Shown: one piece after another, positions 30,496-40,692 of the stretch
Layout: each line of letters begins with the position of its first letter
Numbering within the stretch: position 1 is the stretch's first letter
NCBI RefSeq assembly: GCF_040958095.1
Contig: NC_091160.1
Span: 43,122,935 to 43,186,934, forward strand
Length of the DNA stretch: 64,000 nt
Source: Procambarus clarkii
Taxonomy: Eukaryota; Arthropoda; Malacostraca; Decapoda; Cambaridae
Direction: 5' to 3'
Notes under the pieces: generated by a model
Database searches by the model: none
What the model was told of the DNA's origin: nothing
What the model saw: only the letters and a program-made list of their open reading frames with translations
Translations under genes and position numbers: made by a program

Positions 30496-32681
30496 CGTCC
30501 TCCTCAGGATATGCTGTAGGCATTTCGATGCTGACTCATGTTAAAGGTTGGGAAGACCAACTAGCAATTAATGCCTCTTGGCAATTATATTTGGTAGTAA
30601 TAGCACTTGAAAGAGGTATAGAGTGAGCCTTCTCAACTTTATTATGCCCAAAATGCTGTGTATAACCTGTGACTTTATATAATAAACTCCTTTACCTACT
30701 ATATAACTACTTCAACATGTCCATTGTATATTGTATGAATAAATTTATAGTTATTACTTTCTTGCAGTGTGTGTGTATCTGAGCGAGAATTTACGAGGAC
30801 GTTGGGCTGATCTTGGACGTAGTCTTGGCTTGGCTAATTTTGTCAGTGAACTGTTTCGTGAACCCACTGTGCGACAAAAAGATAAAGTATACCAGGTACA
30901 GTAACAGTCTGCATGTAGAACTTGATATGTTTGGCTTTATTAATACAGTATACGTATAATAATTATGTGGTAGTAAAGCTCCTATTTTACAAGTGTTTTG
31001 GTTTATTGCCTTTCTCTGTGATTAGTGACATTTACAAATTTATAATATACATACAATTTATACTATAATCATGTACTTTTCACAAATAAACTTATACTTT
31101 ATTATTTTAGTGCAGAAAAATTATATTGGATTTATTTTGGTACAGTACTGTATTGGGATAGACAGTGGACATGGCTGTAAGAAGCCTAGTTTCAGTGGTC
31201 CATCGTCTTGTGGCACACATTAATTTCCATTGGCAAGGACAGAGAGCCCTGTACCTACTTATATCAAGATTCCCCCTCCCCCCTCTAGGCCAACTACTTA
31301 ATGATTGTAAAAGAAGCACACACATTGACTTTACCAGGCTCAAAAGTTTATTTAGCTTATGATTTTCCATGAAAGATCAGGGGAACCCATTCCAATAAAT
31401 AATTATGGAGATGTGGCTTCATGACAGTCTTCAGTAAAATTTCTGGCACCAACTCCAATGGAGGTTAGAATTTGGCTTGAACAACTAATTCGAACTTGAT
31501 AGTTAAATTAAAACCAGCCGTACAATTTCTTCAAAGATGGGTCCATTAATTTTACCATACCCCAAACTTACTTTCGGGCAAAATTTGCTGACATTATTAC
31601 TGCTATAAAACGGTATTTAAGGATATTGGGTCACATTCAAAGCTCTTCACAATCAAAATAAAAACTAGCCGTATAATCTATTTTCATAGTACAGTTGGAT
31701 TCATCCTTGACTCCCAGTTGGGGATACCAGGTGCAATTTCCAGACAAGACAGAAATGGTTGGGCATGTTTCCTTTCGCCTAATGCATACGTTGACCTAGC
31801 AGTAAATAGGTTCCTGGGAGTTAGGCCACTGTGGTAGAGCTATATCCTGGTTAAGGTTAGTAGTTCAACGTTGATACTGTACCAGCCTAAATGGGAATTA
31901 TCTACTTTTTCTCATGCCAAAACTTCTTAATGATCATGATGAAATATTTTGAAAACCTCTTCCAATTAATAATCTAGGAGATATGGCATCAGCCATTACC
32001 AGATTACCATTTCTGGCACCTCTAATTACCCATACCGAATTAAAAAAAAAATATTGAGAAAAAAATTATCTGCTGGAATTTACTACAGTATACGTAACCA
32101 GATTTCACCGTGGCTCTGTTTAAATAAATGCCCAGATTCCAAAGATCAGAATTTGGAGGAGATATCGGGTATGCAAAGTTGGTCCATTACTTAGAGGGTT
32201 GTATGGATTCCTTCGTGCCTCCTTTTGATAATACCGTAACTCACTTAAGAGCGTTGTATGGTGGTCCAGATTTTGAGGGTGCCTCTGTAATCATAAAAGT
32301 TTCCTTGTACTGTACTGTACAATATATCATACCTTTGTACTGTAGTACTAAAAATAATAATGTATAGAATAATTATAAAATTATGAAAAAAAAAATACTA
32401 TTATTACTATAAGCAGTTGAATTTACAGTTCAATACTGTATATGTATGTGCACGACTACTTATGTCATTACTGGACTAGAGGTGCGTGTATATTCATGCG
32501 TGCAAATAATGCAGAGCAGTTGTGTATGCAACATTGCATGGTTGTCCTTTTACTGTTGCAGATTTTAGAAGAATACAAAAGGCAAGCAGAAGGTGACCCA
32601 GTGACAGGACTGCTGGAGGCCTTAAAGAACTGTGGACTTAACCGCCAGCGCAATCATATAATTAATGAAATTCTCGCTTAA
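26542..32681 (+). CDS. FADD: FADD homologue (death-domain adaptor), copy 1
   Basis: Five coding exons: 26542-26744, 29510-29733, 30508-30615, 30768-30895, 32562-32681; all introns GT-AG, phases 2, 1, 1, 0; 260 residues. Residues about 2-95 resemble a death-effector domain, with a RxDL-like RVDIL at 81-85 and hydrophobic helices. Residues about 175-258 are a death domain: VCVYLSENLRGRWADLGRSL and ILEEYKRQAEGDPVTGLLEA align well with human FADD. In arthropods FADD bridges IMD and the caspase Dredd in the cytoplasm, driving NF-kB (Relish) antimicrobial signalling. The ATG follows a 3' splice site (TTTTCCAG|AAAG), so an untranslated first exon lies upstream. Exon 3 (108 nt, phase 1-1) has no clear FADD counterpart and could be skipped in frame. 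Introns carry SINEs and a CR1 fragment. Another DED/DD adaptor is the main alternative. Confidence 0.82.
27310..27520 (+). mobile_element. tRNA-derived SINE (family 5), in FADD intron 1
   Basis: tRNA-like segment GGCTGGACAGTAGAGCGACG, GTCTCGCTTCATGCAGGTCA, GCGTTCAATCCCCGACCGTC, then CAAGTGGTTGGGCACCATTC and a 3' part ending in GTGCTTATCCCTGATAATTC. Duplicate at 53137-53347. Confidence 0.6.
27962..28440 (+). mobile_element. CR1 LINE 3' fragment, decayed, FADD intron 1
   Basis: The plus strand encodes broken pieces of the subfamily-A C-terminus, including SYEERLLELNLTTLKDT near 28035-28085. The 3' region has AGCTCAACCCCCGCAAGCAC and AACTATGAGAGTAC, the counterpart of the CACAACTAGGTGAGTAC end of subfamily A. 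Several frameshifts and stops show this is old. Duplicate at 53788-54266. Confidence 0.7.
28441..29509. other. FADD intron 1, remainder
   Basis: AT-rich intronic DNA with an inverted pair (GACCTTGACCCTTAAATG near 28963 and CATTTAAGGGTTAAGGTC near 29047) that could form a long-range hairpin. The intron ends at the acceptor TTGTATTTCTAAATAG. No other exon is evident. Confidence 0.45.
29836..30075 (+). mobile_element. SINE family 1, in FADD intron 2
   Basis: Plus-strand copy with head GGTCGGCCGAGCGGACAGCA and TCCTGGGTTCGTTCCTGGGC, body AGCAGTAAAATAGGTACCTG, tail GGACCGGGCCGCGGGGACAC and CTCAAGATAAC. Near identity with 5805-6041 suggests recent activity of this subfamily. Duplicate at 55661-55900. 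Confidence 0.85.
30414..30493. repeat. (TC)n at the FADD exon-3 acceptor
   Basis: An 80-bp TC tract ending 14 bp before the exon-3 acceptor (CCCCGTCCTCCTCAG). It supplies the polypyrimidine tract of intron 2. In the duplicate (56239-56292) it is 54 bp, that is 13 repeats shorter. Confidence 0.97.
30896..32561. other. FADD intron 4 with degenerate SINE
   Basis: AT-rich intron. Around 31715-31860 a decayed SINE is visible: CCTAGCAGTAAATAGGTTCC and TGGGAGTTAGGCCACTG match the family-1 body. No coding exon is needed between 30895 and 32562, since the phase-0 junction joins KVYQ directly to ILEEYK within death-domain helices. Duplicate at 56695-58360. Confidence 0.55.
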
Positions 32682-32960
32682 TGCCTAGTAAGGTTTTGGC
32701 CCCCCTCACTGTGATGGGTCAAATGAAGTAATAATAGAAAGCAATTTACTGCAATATGAAAGTTCTGCCAAATGTTTTAAGTCTAAAGGATCCTGAAAAT
32801 TCACCGAGACATGACGTCCAGAAAACAATATAAAAGTAATGTCGCCCATTGTGGTAGATCCAAATTTTTCAGAAATAGTTTGTCCAAGACCAGGGTCATT
32901 AAGTACAGTATTTTAATGATTGTACCATGAAAACATTATTATGATTGTCTTTAAAGAGAA

Positions 32961-32966
32961 AATAAA
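32961..32966 (+). terminator. Candidate FADD poly(A) signal
   Basis: AATAAA 280 bases after the FADD stop codon, the first canonical hexamer in the 3' region. Cleavage site not verified. Duplicate at 58760-58765. Confidence 0.4.
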
Positions 32967-33589
32967 AATGAAATGTTAGATCTTGGGCCTATACTGTGTA
33001 TAAGAGGCTGAAATGCAAGTACCACAGTGAAAGTCAAATGAGCAAGAATACTTTTTTTATACAATAATATAAATCCTAATTTAATAATTTTGAAAACTCC
33101 ATTGCTTCTTTTACAAAGGTTTCCCGGGTATGTGCTTCATGCCCTTCTGAACACGCTATTTACATTCGGTATTAAAAAGTTTTGTAACAGCAAATGTATT
33201 CTTAAATTCTAGAAATTGCCATTTATTTCTAAATACAGCAATAAATTCGTCAATATTGTACTGTGTAAATTGACAAACTTAATGAATACCATTTACATTT
33301 TAATATGATTACGGTATACAGTAGATTTTTTATCCGCACTCCAGCCGTCTGTTGACCATTTACGTAACCATCCATGCCTCGAATTGAAACTGCTAGAAAT
33401 GTCTAATTGCATCAGCTTCTGGTGTTGCCTGGGCCCACATCTATAAAATATCAAATTCTGGCCTGTACAGGAATCCAAGTTATTTAATAAGCAAATATAA
33501 ATTTCTGGTTTTATTTATGATATCCTATTCTAGTTTCTATAGCCCATTCATTCTTACATAAAATTATTTGAACAACTATTCAGAACGTC

Positions 33590-33715
33590 TCCAGTGGCAA
33601 GTTGGGTCATAGCCGAAAGGTACTAGGTTTAACTCCTGTTGCAGGACAAAAGCATTAAACCCGATGCCTCCTGTTCTAGCAGTAAATAGGTACCTGAAAG
33701 TGGCAACCATTGTGG
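33590..33715 (+). mobile_element. Degenerate SINE fragment
   Basis: Contains TAGCAGTAAATAGGTACCTG and a tRNA-like remnant AGGTTTAACTCCTGTTGC. Too decayed to assign with certainty. Duplicate at 59389-59514. Confidence 0.5.
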
Positions 33716-33759
33716 GGTTGCATCTTGGGGCTTGTTGGTCGTTCAACACTGTGTGTGTG

Positions 33760-34372
33760 TGTAATTACCCAAGTGTAGTGTTTTGTTCTTAAAGTTCCAG
33801 GTCTCTGGAAATCTTCCCTATCGATTTTACCAATTCCTGTTACTATTTTGTATGTAGTGATCATATCACCTCTTTCTTCTGTCTTCTAGTTTTGGCATAT
33901 TTAATGCCTCTAACCTCTCCTCGTAGCTCTTGCCCTTCAGTTCTGGTAGCCACTTAGTAGCGTGTCTTTGCACCTTTTCCAGTTTGTTGATGTGCTGCTT
34001 AAGATATGGGCACTGCATATTCTAGCTTTGGCCTAACAAAAGTCGTGAACAATTTCTTTAGTATATCGCCATCCATGTATTTAAAAGCAATTCTGAAGTT
34101 AAAAAGTGTGGCATAGGCTCCTCGCACAATATTCTTTGTGGTCCTCAGGTGATAAAGATCTAGGGGTGGTTCTAGATAGTTTTATATCAAATTCTTTAAA
34201 GATTTCTCACATAATATATAGGTTGTGTGAGGTCTATGTTCTATTCCACATTCCATAACATGGCATTTATTAACATTAAATTCCATTTGCCAAGTGGTAC
34301 TCCATATACTACTTTTGTCCAGGTCATCTTGAAGGGCATGACAATCATCCAAGTTTCTTATCCTTCCTAGTG
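33760..34372 (-). mobile_element. CR1 LINE fragment (subfamily B), decayed
   Basis: The minus strand matches the element at 3905-4903 over the thumb and C-terminal region: DMITTYKIVTGIGKIDREDF, then YEERLEALNMPKLE-like sequence in broken frames. Many small indels are visible, so it is older than the 3905 copy. Both ends abut GT/TG tracts (33752 and 34371). Duplicate at 59559-60171. Confidence 0.85.
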
Positions 34373-34399
34373 TGTGTGTGTTGGGGGGGGGGGGGGGGG
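34371..34399. repeat. TG/poly-G tract
   Basis: TGTGTGTGTG followed by about 20 G, one base different in length from the duplicate at 60170-60199. Confidence 0.9.
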
Positions 34400-34569
34400 T
34401 GCTTTAAAAGCTTACTGGGTTGTCCATTATGGTAAACTTAGTTTTAAACAAGTTTATTCCAGTTTTACAGCATTGATTATCTGGGTGATAGTTACCTCAA
34501 AAGGTGGTGATACAGTTTTTGAACTCTTCCATTTTGCTAATGCTGTCATCTGAAATAAGTAGTTTATAA

Positions 34570-34860
34570 TGTGATGTTCAATTCTATACTTATTGCTTTG
34601 GATTTATTGTACTGTAGTTCTGATGTCACTCGTCTTTCATCTTTTTGCTCCTGTATTAGTATCCTGTGTAACAACACAGCTGCCCACCGTGAGTGCCCAG
34701 CCCTCCAAGGTGGGCCTGGCATTTCCCACGAGTGTGCACTCACTAAATTGTGTGTACTCTTCAGTTTTCTTGCATATTTTCTTTTTCAATAGTTCATTTT
34801 GATACTGTTCAAAATAGAATTCTCTAAAGGGATATACCCAGTACTGTGCATACAAGGGCA
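34570..34860. other. GC-richer open stretch, no gene assigned
   Basis: The plus strand has two open frames of about 70 codons and the minus strand one of 74 across the same GC-richer patch (34670-34745). A pyrimidine-rich acceptor (CTTTTTGCTCCTGTATTAG) and a GT-containing CTCCAAGGTGGGC bracket it, but no frame gives a recognisable protein. Confidence 0.25.
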
Positions 34861-35547
34861 AATGGAAAGACCAACATAATAAAAACTTATCTTTCCACAG
34901 TATTATAAAAGTATTGTCCTTTTTCTGAACACAGTTTTATCCATTGGGAGTTTACCTTTTGCATGTAGCTGAAGATAGTTTGGTGCACCATGCTGTAATC
35001 TGAGTACCAGAGGTGTATACACTTTGTATAAGCAGCTTTTCACCCAGTTGAACAGTTATAGTAGTTATCTATATATAAATGAATCAATGAAGCCCATAAC
35101 CATTTGAATTGAAGACAATTCCTGCAGACTAGTTACATCCATGATTTTGAAGTGTGTGATTCAGCTAGCATGTACAGCTTTACTCCATACTTTAGCTTTC
35201 AAGGTTAATAATCCAAAAACTTAACATTGTGCCTTCATCCAAAAATGTTTTGAAGATTGTATAATTGTTTTGCATTTGTGTAATAGATATTCCATGAATG
35301 TTTTAACTTTAGTCTGTCTTATTGTCTTTGGGAATGGCAGTGTTACAAGTATGAAAATACTTTACTTTTGATATTAATCGATTGCATTGAAAAAAGGTAC
35401 ATGCCACAATTTACCCATTTGCCAGTAAACTCATCATTGGCATCTTCACAACGCCCATAAACATTTAATCCAAAATATCTGGCAAGCTCTTACACCTCAT
35501 TCATTCCATTTACTGTTTGTTAGAAGCATTAGACATGCTTTGTGATG

Positions 35548-35771
35548 CACAAAGATGTGATGCACCAAACTATCCGAAGAAATATAAGAAAATTCACCTT
35601 CGCAAATAGAGTGGTAGACGGTTGGAACAAGTTAAGTGAGAAGGTGGTGGAGGCCAAGACCGTCAGTAGTTTCAAAGCGTTATATGACAAAGAGTGCTGG
35701 GAAGACGGGACACCACGAGCGTAGCTCTCATCCTGTAACTACACTTAGGTAATTACACTTAGGTAATTACA
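35548..35771 (+). mobile_element. CR1 LINE 3' end (subfamily B)
   Basis: The plus strand encodes the last 50 or so residues of the subfamily-B reverse transcriptase (RRNIRKFTFANRVVDGWNKL to KECWEDGTPRA), a stop, then the 3' tail TAACTACACTTAGG and TTAGGTAATTACAC repeats. The frame is intact, so it is a young, severely 5'-truncated insertion. Duplicate at 61348-61571. Confidence 0.9.
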
Positions 35772-35926
35772 AGTTTTACAATGTACCATAAATTTCAGCA
35801 AATCTCTCGATAAAATACCAGAGGACAGATTGGGCACTGCACATGTGGCAGTATCAACATCACTTTCAATTTCCTCCTCCACCTGCCATTTCAGTTTCAA
35901 CCACCTCACTTTAGAAACTTTCAAGA

Positions 35927-36070
35927 TCAGAGAATTCCGAAAGCCTGGAATTTTGTTGGCGCAAGTTTCACTTTGCTGTACTCTTTGGGAACACTAATCT
36001 TTTGAGGGAGAAACAGCGTTTCTTTCCCCGCTTTCATCCTGGAGTAGCCGTGTCCTTGATCACTATCCAT
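35927..36070 (-). CDS. Short ORF, unknown (47 aa)
   Basis: A minus-strand ATG-to-TGA frame of 47 codons beginning MDSDQGHGYSRMKAGKETLF and ending KFQAFGIL. The composition looks protein-like (lysine-rich, few low-complexity runs) and the region just upstream is richer in G+C and CpG than its surroundings, as at some promoters. I do not recognise it. It could be a first exon, a small protein or chance. Present unchanged in the duplicate at 61727-61870. Confidence 0.22.
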   Translation of the reverse strand: MDSDQGHGYSRMKAGKETLFLPQKISVPKEYSKVKLAPTKFQAFGIL

Positions 36071-38023
36071 CTTCGAGTCAATTTAGCCGAGGAAAAATAG
36101 TGGGAACGGACACACGTGTTGGATGCAAGGGGAGGCCACAGCAGTCACTAGACACTAACAATGGGCCTACCATGTGGTGCAATGACGCCACATGGGTCAT
36201 CACATACAGACATTATGCACATTTAAGACACGTCTCAATAAGCAGGGAAAAACAGAATTAAATTAATTTTGGATGCAAAATGCATCAGCCAAAAGTGTTA
36301 ATATCCTGCAACATGGAAAAACTATTTTCATGTTGGATAGCATTTACTTTCATTCTGCTTATCAATTCTTAGTCAAGTGCTATAACAACTCATTTTTCAC
36401 TTATTTCCTACAGCCCATCTCTAAGGTGTCTAACGATTCAATTAATTTATCTATGCATATTTTATATTTTTGTACAAATAAAACAAAGTACAGTATATAT
36501 TAGTTTTATTTTTCAACTGCAAAAAATTCACATTTATACAGCACCACCTTTGATAATGAGCACCACATTAATAAACAAATTTAAAACTAGCAATATACTG
36601 TATGGTAGAGTACTTACTGTATTCAAGCTCCTAGAGCATATAAAATTTACACTTTCTCAGTACAGTATACCATTTCTGGCTGTATTTTTCCACCTCCAAT
36701 ATCTACAACTCAAGTCAAATGTAAACCATTTTGGGACTTTTAGGTAGTTTTAAAAGACTGTATACAGAGCACTGCTTTATGGAGGCAACTAATGCCCAAG
36801 TGAAGCTTTGAGATCATCATAATACGGCATGAATGGCAGTTTTGCTAGTAGGTATATATACTGTATTCTTACCAAGAATAGTATAGGAAGAACACTTCAA
36901 AATAATGAATAATATTCTTTCCAACAAACTTTATCCATTATAACAGTTGCAGAAACTTAACATGCACATCATATCAAGACATCAAATACTATATACATGC
37001 TGTACTGAAAATCTTGACATTTGAAAAAAGTATAACAAATGTACCAATTTAGATGAATAGCAAGCGACAAAATATTAAAAAAAATGTCCCTTTTTTTTTC
37101 CTCCACCACCTATGATTTGTGCTTCAATAACACGTAATGATTTTTATGTACTTACAGTACATGCCTAGAAATTAAGTCAATTTGCATATTATATATTGGT
37201 ACATTAGATCAATATCTGCCCAAGTTTTCCAACCAGTGTATTTTGATTTTATCCATTAACAGTGTATACAAGATAAAACGGCTTGCTTTTGTATTTATGA
37301 AGGCTTCTGTAGTCATTTGCCTCGCATTCTAACATCAAAAGTTATGAATAGAAGCTAATGTACTGGTGCCCCTTATTAAATTCATTTAAAATAGACTGTG
37401 CTAAAAAAATATAAACATGCATGACTGCGTGCCAGATTTGATTTAATATAAAACTAATTTCACTATTCAATGTGGCAATATATCAAGGCATCATATTGAA
37501 CATTAAGACAAAGTACAGTAATTAATTAAATTTAAAATATTCTAATTTGAAACTATTAAATATTTTTTTCTAAGTAGGTTTCATAAAATATTAAGAAAAC
37601 TTAAAAATTACAGTATTACGAATTAAGAGTTATTGGATAATTAAAATATCTCTGGGGAAAGGGATAGAAAGAATCTTGCTCATGTCTCACAGGACAGAAT
37701 AGACATCTGCCTCCAATACTTCATTAAATGAACCATCTAATAAGTTTGGTCTACACGTTTTTTTTTTAGAGAGCACAGTAAAGAAAATTAGTGTAGCATT
37801 CTGCAAGACAATGTACTTTAAAATTAAATAAGTTACGAATATACTTTTTTTTTTATTTTTTAAATTTTTAAAACCAATTTAAAACTTGTTATTTGGCAGC
37901 ATAACCCAGAACCACAATTTAATAAATTCAGTTTTTGCCTTCTGTGGCCAACTTTAAAGCCAACTGATGAACGTTTATGAAATATTTCTTTTGGTAGAGA
38001 AATATATATTACAAGACATTTAC
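36071..38023. other. No gene seen; AT-rich
   Basis: Strongly AT-rich DNA with poly-T and poly-A runs; no repeat family or exon recognised. Duplicate at 61871-63824. Confidence 0.45.
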
Positions 38024-38140
38024 CTGACGTGAGGTCCCTCAAGAAACTAGCAAGAGCCATTTAAATCCAACACCACATTGCTGTCATGCCCCTGACTGCA
38101 GTCTTCTGTTCCATCATCACATCATACTGTGAGGTGGAAT
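38024..38140 (-). other. Candidate non-coding or first exon
   Basis: On the minus strand a 117-bp segment is bounded by an acceptor-like CTTTTCTCCATAG and a donor-like GTCAG|GTAAAT. All three frames contain stops, but an ATG in good context starts MALASFLRDLTS and is open into the donor. This could be a 5' exon of an unseen minus-strand gene or a 3' UTR exon of the dioxygenase gene at 40693. Confidence 0.25.
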
Positions 38141-38199
38141 CTATGGAGAAAAGGAAAAATTTAATTAGCGACGTGTAATCAATGGAAAAGGCATAACCC

Positions 38200-40692
38200 A
38201 GCTGTCAAAATAATCTTGGAGAAATGGAAGCTGGAAAAAGCTGTAATGGTTTGTGAATAGCAATTTAGATGGTGTGGGAGATTAATCAATATTATTATGC
38301 AGTCCTTTGCCTTTTGTGAATTGTCAAAATAGCAGTTACAATATTGGGATGTGATATAACTAGTACATAATGTACAATCAAATCACATTAGCTTCAAGTT
38401 AATGTAACTATGCATTCTGGCAATTATACAGAGGGCAAAATACCGATTACTAAAAATGCACTTCAAGCACAATTGATAATTTATTAAAGCCTTTTGTATA
38501 AAGATTAAAACTGCACTTCTAACTAGTTGTTTGTAATCCACCATTACCTAACAATACACTTACCTTTTTTGGGTATTTATTAGGATGATTAGAAAATGTA
38601 GCCAAAATGAAACTGGGTATGGAATTTCAGATTCTCAAAACTGATGGAAGAATGCAAGATTCTTTGAAATATCCTGAGGTATATGATGTACAGTACTATA
38701 GTTCAATCTTGTTAATATCCAATATTCTAAATCTTCAGCTAGTCTAAAGAAAAATGCTAGTTAATGCAATGGTTACAAAAGACCTGGAAAAATATTTTAA
38801 AAAGTACCCTATAAGAGAACACATGAATTTGACATTCAAGTCATTTTGAACTTGATTGGCCTCTAGGAATTTCATTACGATTCGAGATACAAAAAGACCC
38901 ATATCCCAGTAAGGAAAAGATAATGGAATGGTCTCAGCTCATACCTACTTCATACACGTCAGCATTATGCACATAAAGAGTTATGGTGATAACCCTCCCC
39001 ATGAATGGTACCATAAAGCCGGCAACACAGTACATTTTTTTTCTTGTTGAAACTAAGAATCAAGTAGGTATGGCTTAAGTTTACTTAATGGTAAAAACTA
39101 AAGAATGGAATCATAGATAACACTTCATTTAGATTTTATGGACTGATCTAAAAGTTAAAGTCTAAAAATTGCTTTATGTTCCATTTTAAAGTTAATACCA
39201 TATACTGTATAATGAATACGAGATGAATAAATGGCCGAGATCTTGCCACTGGCGAGGCCTTGAGGAGTAGCATCATGACTGGACACTAGAGGCACTTCAC
39301 GTCCTGAAACACATGGAAAGATATACTCGCTGTTACTAAAGAGGCACGTACAATATACTTGGTCAACATTTTAATGGCCGACTATGAACGAGGAACACAT
39401 TCACATTGTGCAATGAATTGACAGTAATGTATCTACGAGGAAATATTGATCTGGTCAATATTTTGTACATTTGAGGAGTCCACAGATTCAATGTAACTGT
39501 ACAACCTTAATGTGAAAGTCTTGGCATATGGACTTCATCCCATTGTAGTCTACATTCTCTCCTACATGTACAGTATGTCCTTATGTTATACAACTTATAA
39601 TTCTGGACATTTACAGAAACATTAATACACGTCACCAGTACTAAATATATTCAAGTACTGGTACTGTGTAAAGTCTACTATATTCTTTAAAAAGTTGCAC
39701 TTAAAAATGTCAATGTATTACCGATTCACTGTAGCCAAGTTTTAAAAAAAGGCACTACAGTATACAGGAAAACCACACTATAGAATAATTAGAATGCAAT
39801 AGGTTTGATGGTTTGCCATCAAGATTAACTTGCACATGTTAATGGATGAATGCAGATTAGTCTTGATAATGTGGCTGAAGATTAGATACCAAACCCACCA
39901 ATTTGAAAGTTAAGAATTTACCGTGTTTTGGTCCATACCGACTATTGTATAATTACATACTTTACCAATAGTCCAAGATGTACCAAAATGCACATTTTTT
40001 CCCCATTTCAAATTTATGGGTTGGGTATTTAAGTGTATGAACTTCATAGTTAAGATATTCCTTTGACCGTTTTCTGTGTCGCCAAATATTTTGCCTCGGT
40101 TCAACTAGGAAACATTACAATTATATGGAAATACATTGAGCTCTTACACAAATTGGCACTTTACAGAAACACTTGCAAGCTATGCCATTTCCAAGTTCCA
40201 CACTTTGAACTTTGATTAAAAATGTTTCATTCTTCCCAAATGAATGCATATAATGCATCCTTACTTTAATACAACCTCTGAAGCAGTGAATGCACCTTAT
40301 AATGGGACACTCACTAAATGCAGCTTCCTTTGTCAGCAAAGATCTGAAGTTAGATATGCAAGGAACCACAAAGGCAAGATTTGCATCTTAACTCTAGTCT
40401 CAGACAAGGAGAATTAACATCCAGTTGGTCCAACCAATTTAGTCATTTCAGTAGACTAAGCATGGGCCTTAATAAAATTGCACAATTACATACTTTGAAG
40501 GTCGAAGTCCAATCTCTTGATTTAAAGCGAATGAAGTGTTATACTATTATTATGGATTGGAAATTAAATTACTGTACATACATGTAGCAGGTTTGTAATG
40601 TGTACAGTAAGTATATACACACTTTGTATTTGTGTAATCACAGTATATACACAGTATAACTATCAGATTTACTTCCAGAAAGAACACACGAC
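38200..40692. other. No gene assigned; downstream of BBOX1-like gene
   Basis: AT-rich. It probably includes the 3' UTR of the minus-strand dioxygenase gene. A further acceptor-like site on the minus strand (CATGTGTTTCAG at about 39315-39304) precedes an open GC-richer stretch to about 39190. No repeat family recognised. Confidence 0.4.

Larger units (their letters stand above)
20056..38199 (+). repeat. Large direct duplication, copy 1
   Basis: The 18,144 bp from 20056 recur at 45888-64000 (18,113 bp visible) in the same order and orientation. The coordinate offset drifts from 25832 to 25801 only through indels: one or two bases in poly-T, poly-A and other runs, about 3 bp in the 20-bp minisatellite, and 26 bp in the (TC)n tract. 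Among the parts I compared, the one clear substitution was G at 35421 versus T at 61221. The left junction of copy 2 is an assembly gap and its right end is the window edge. Confidence 0.97.
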
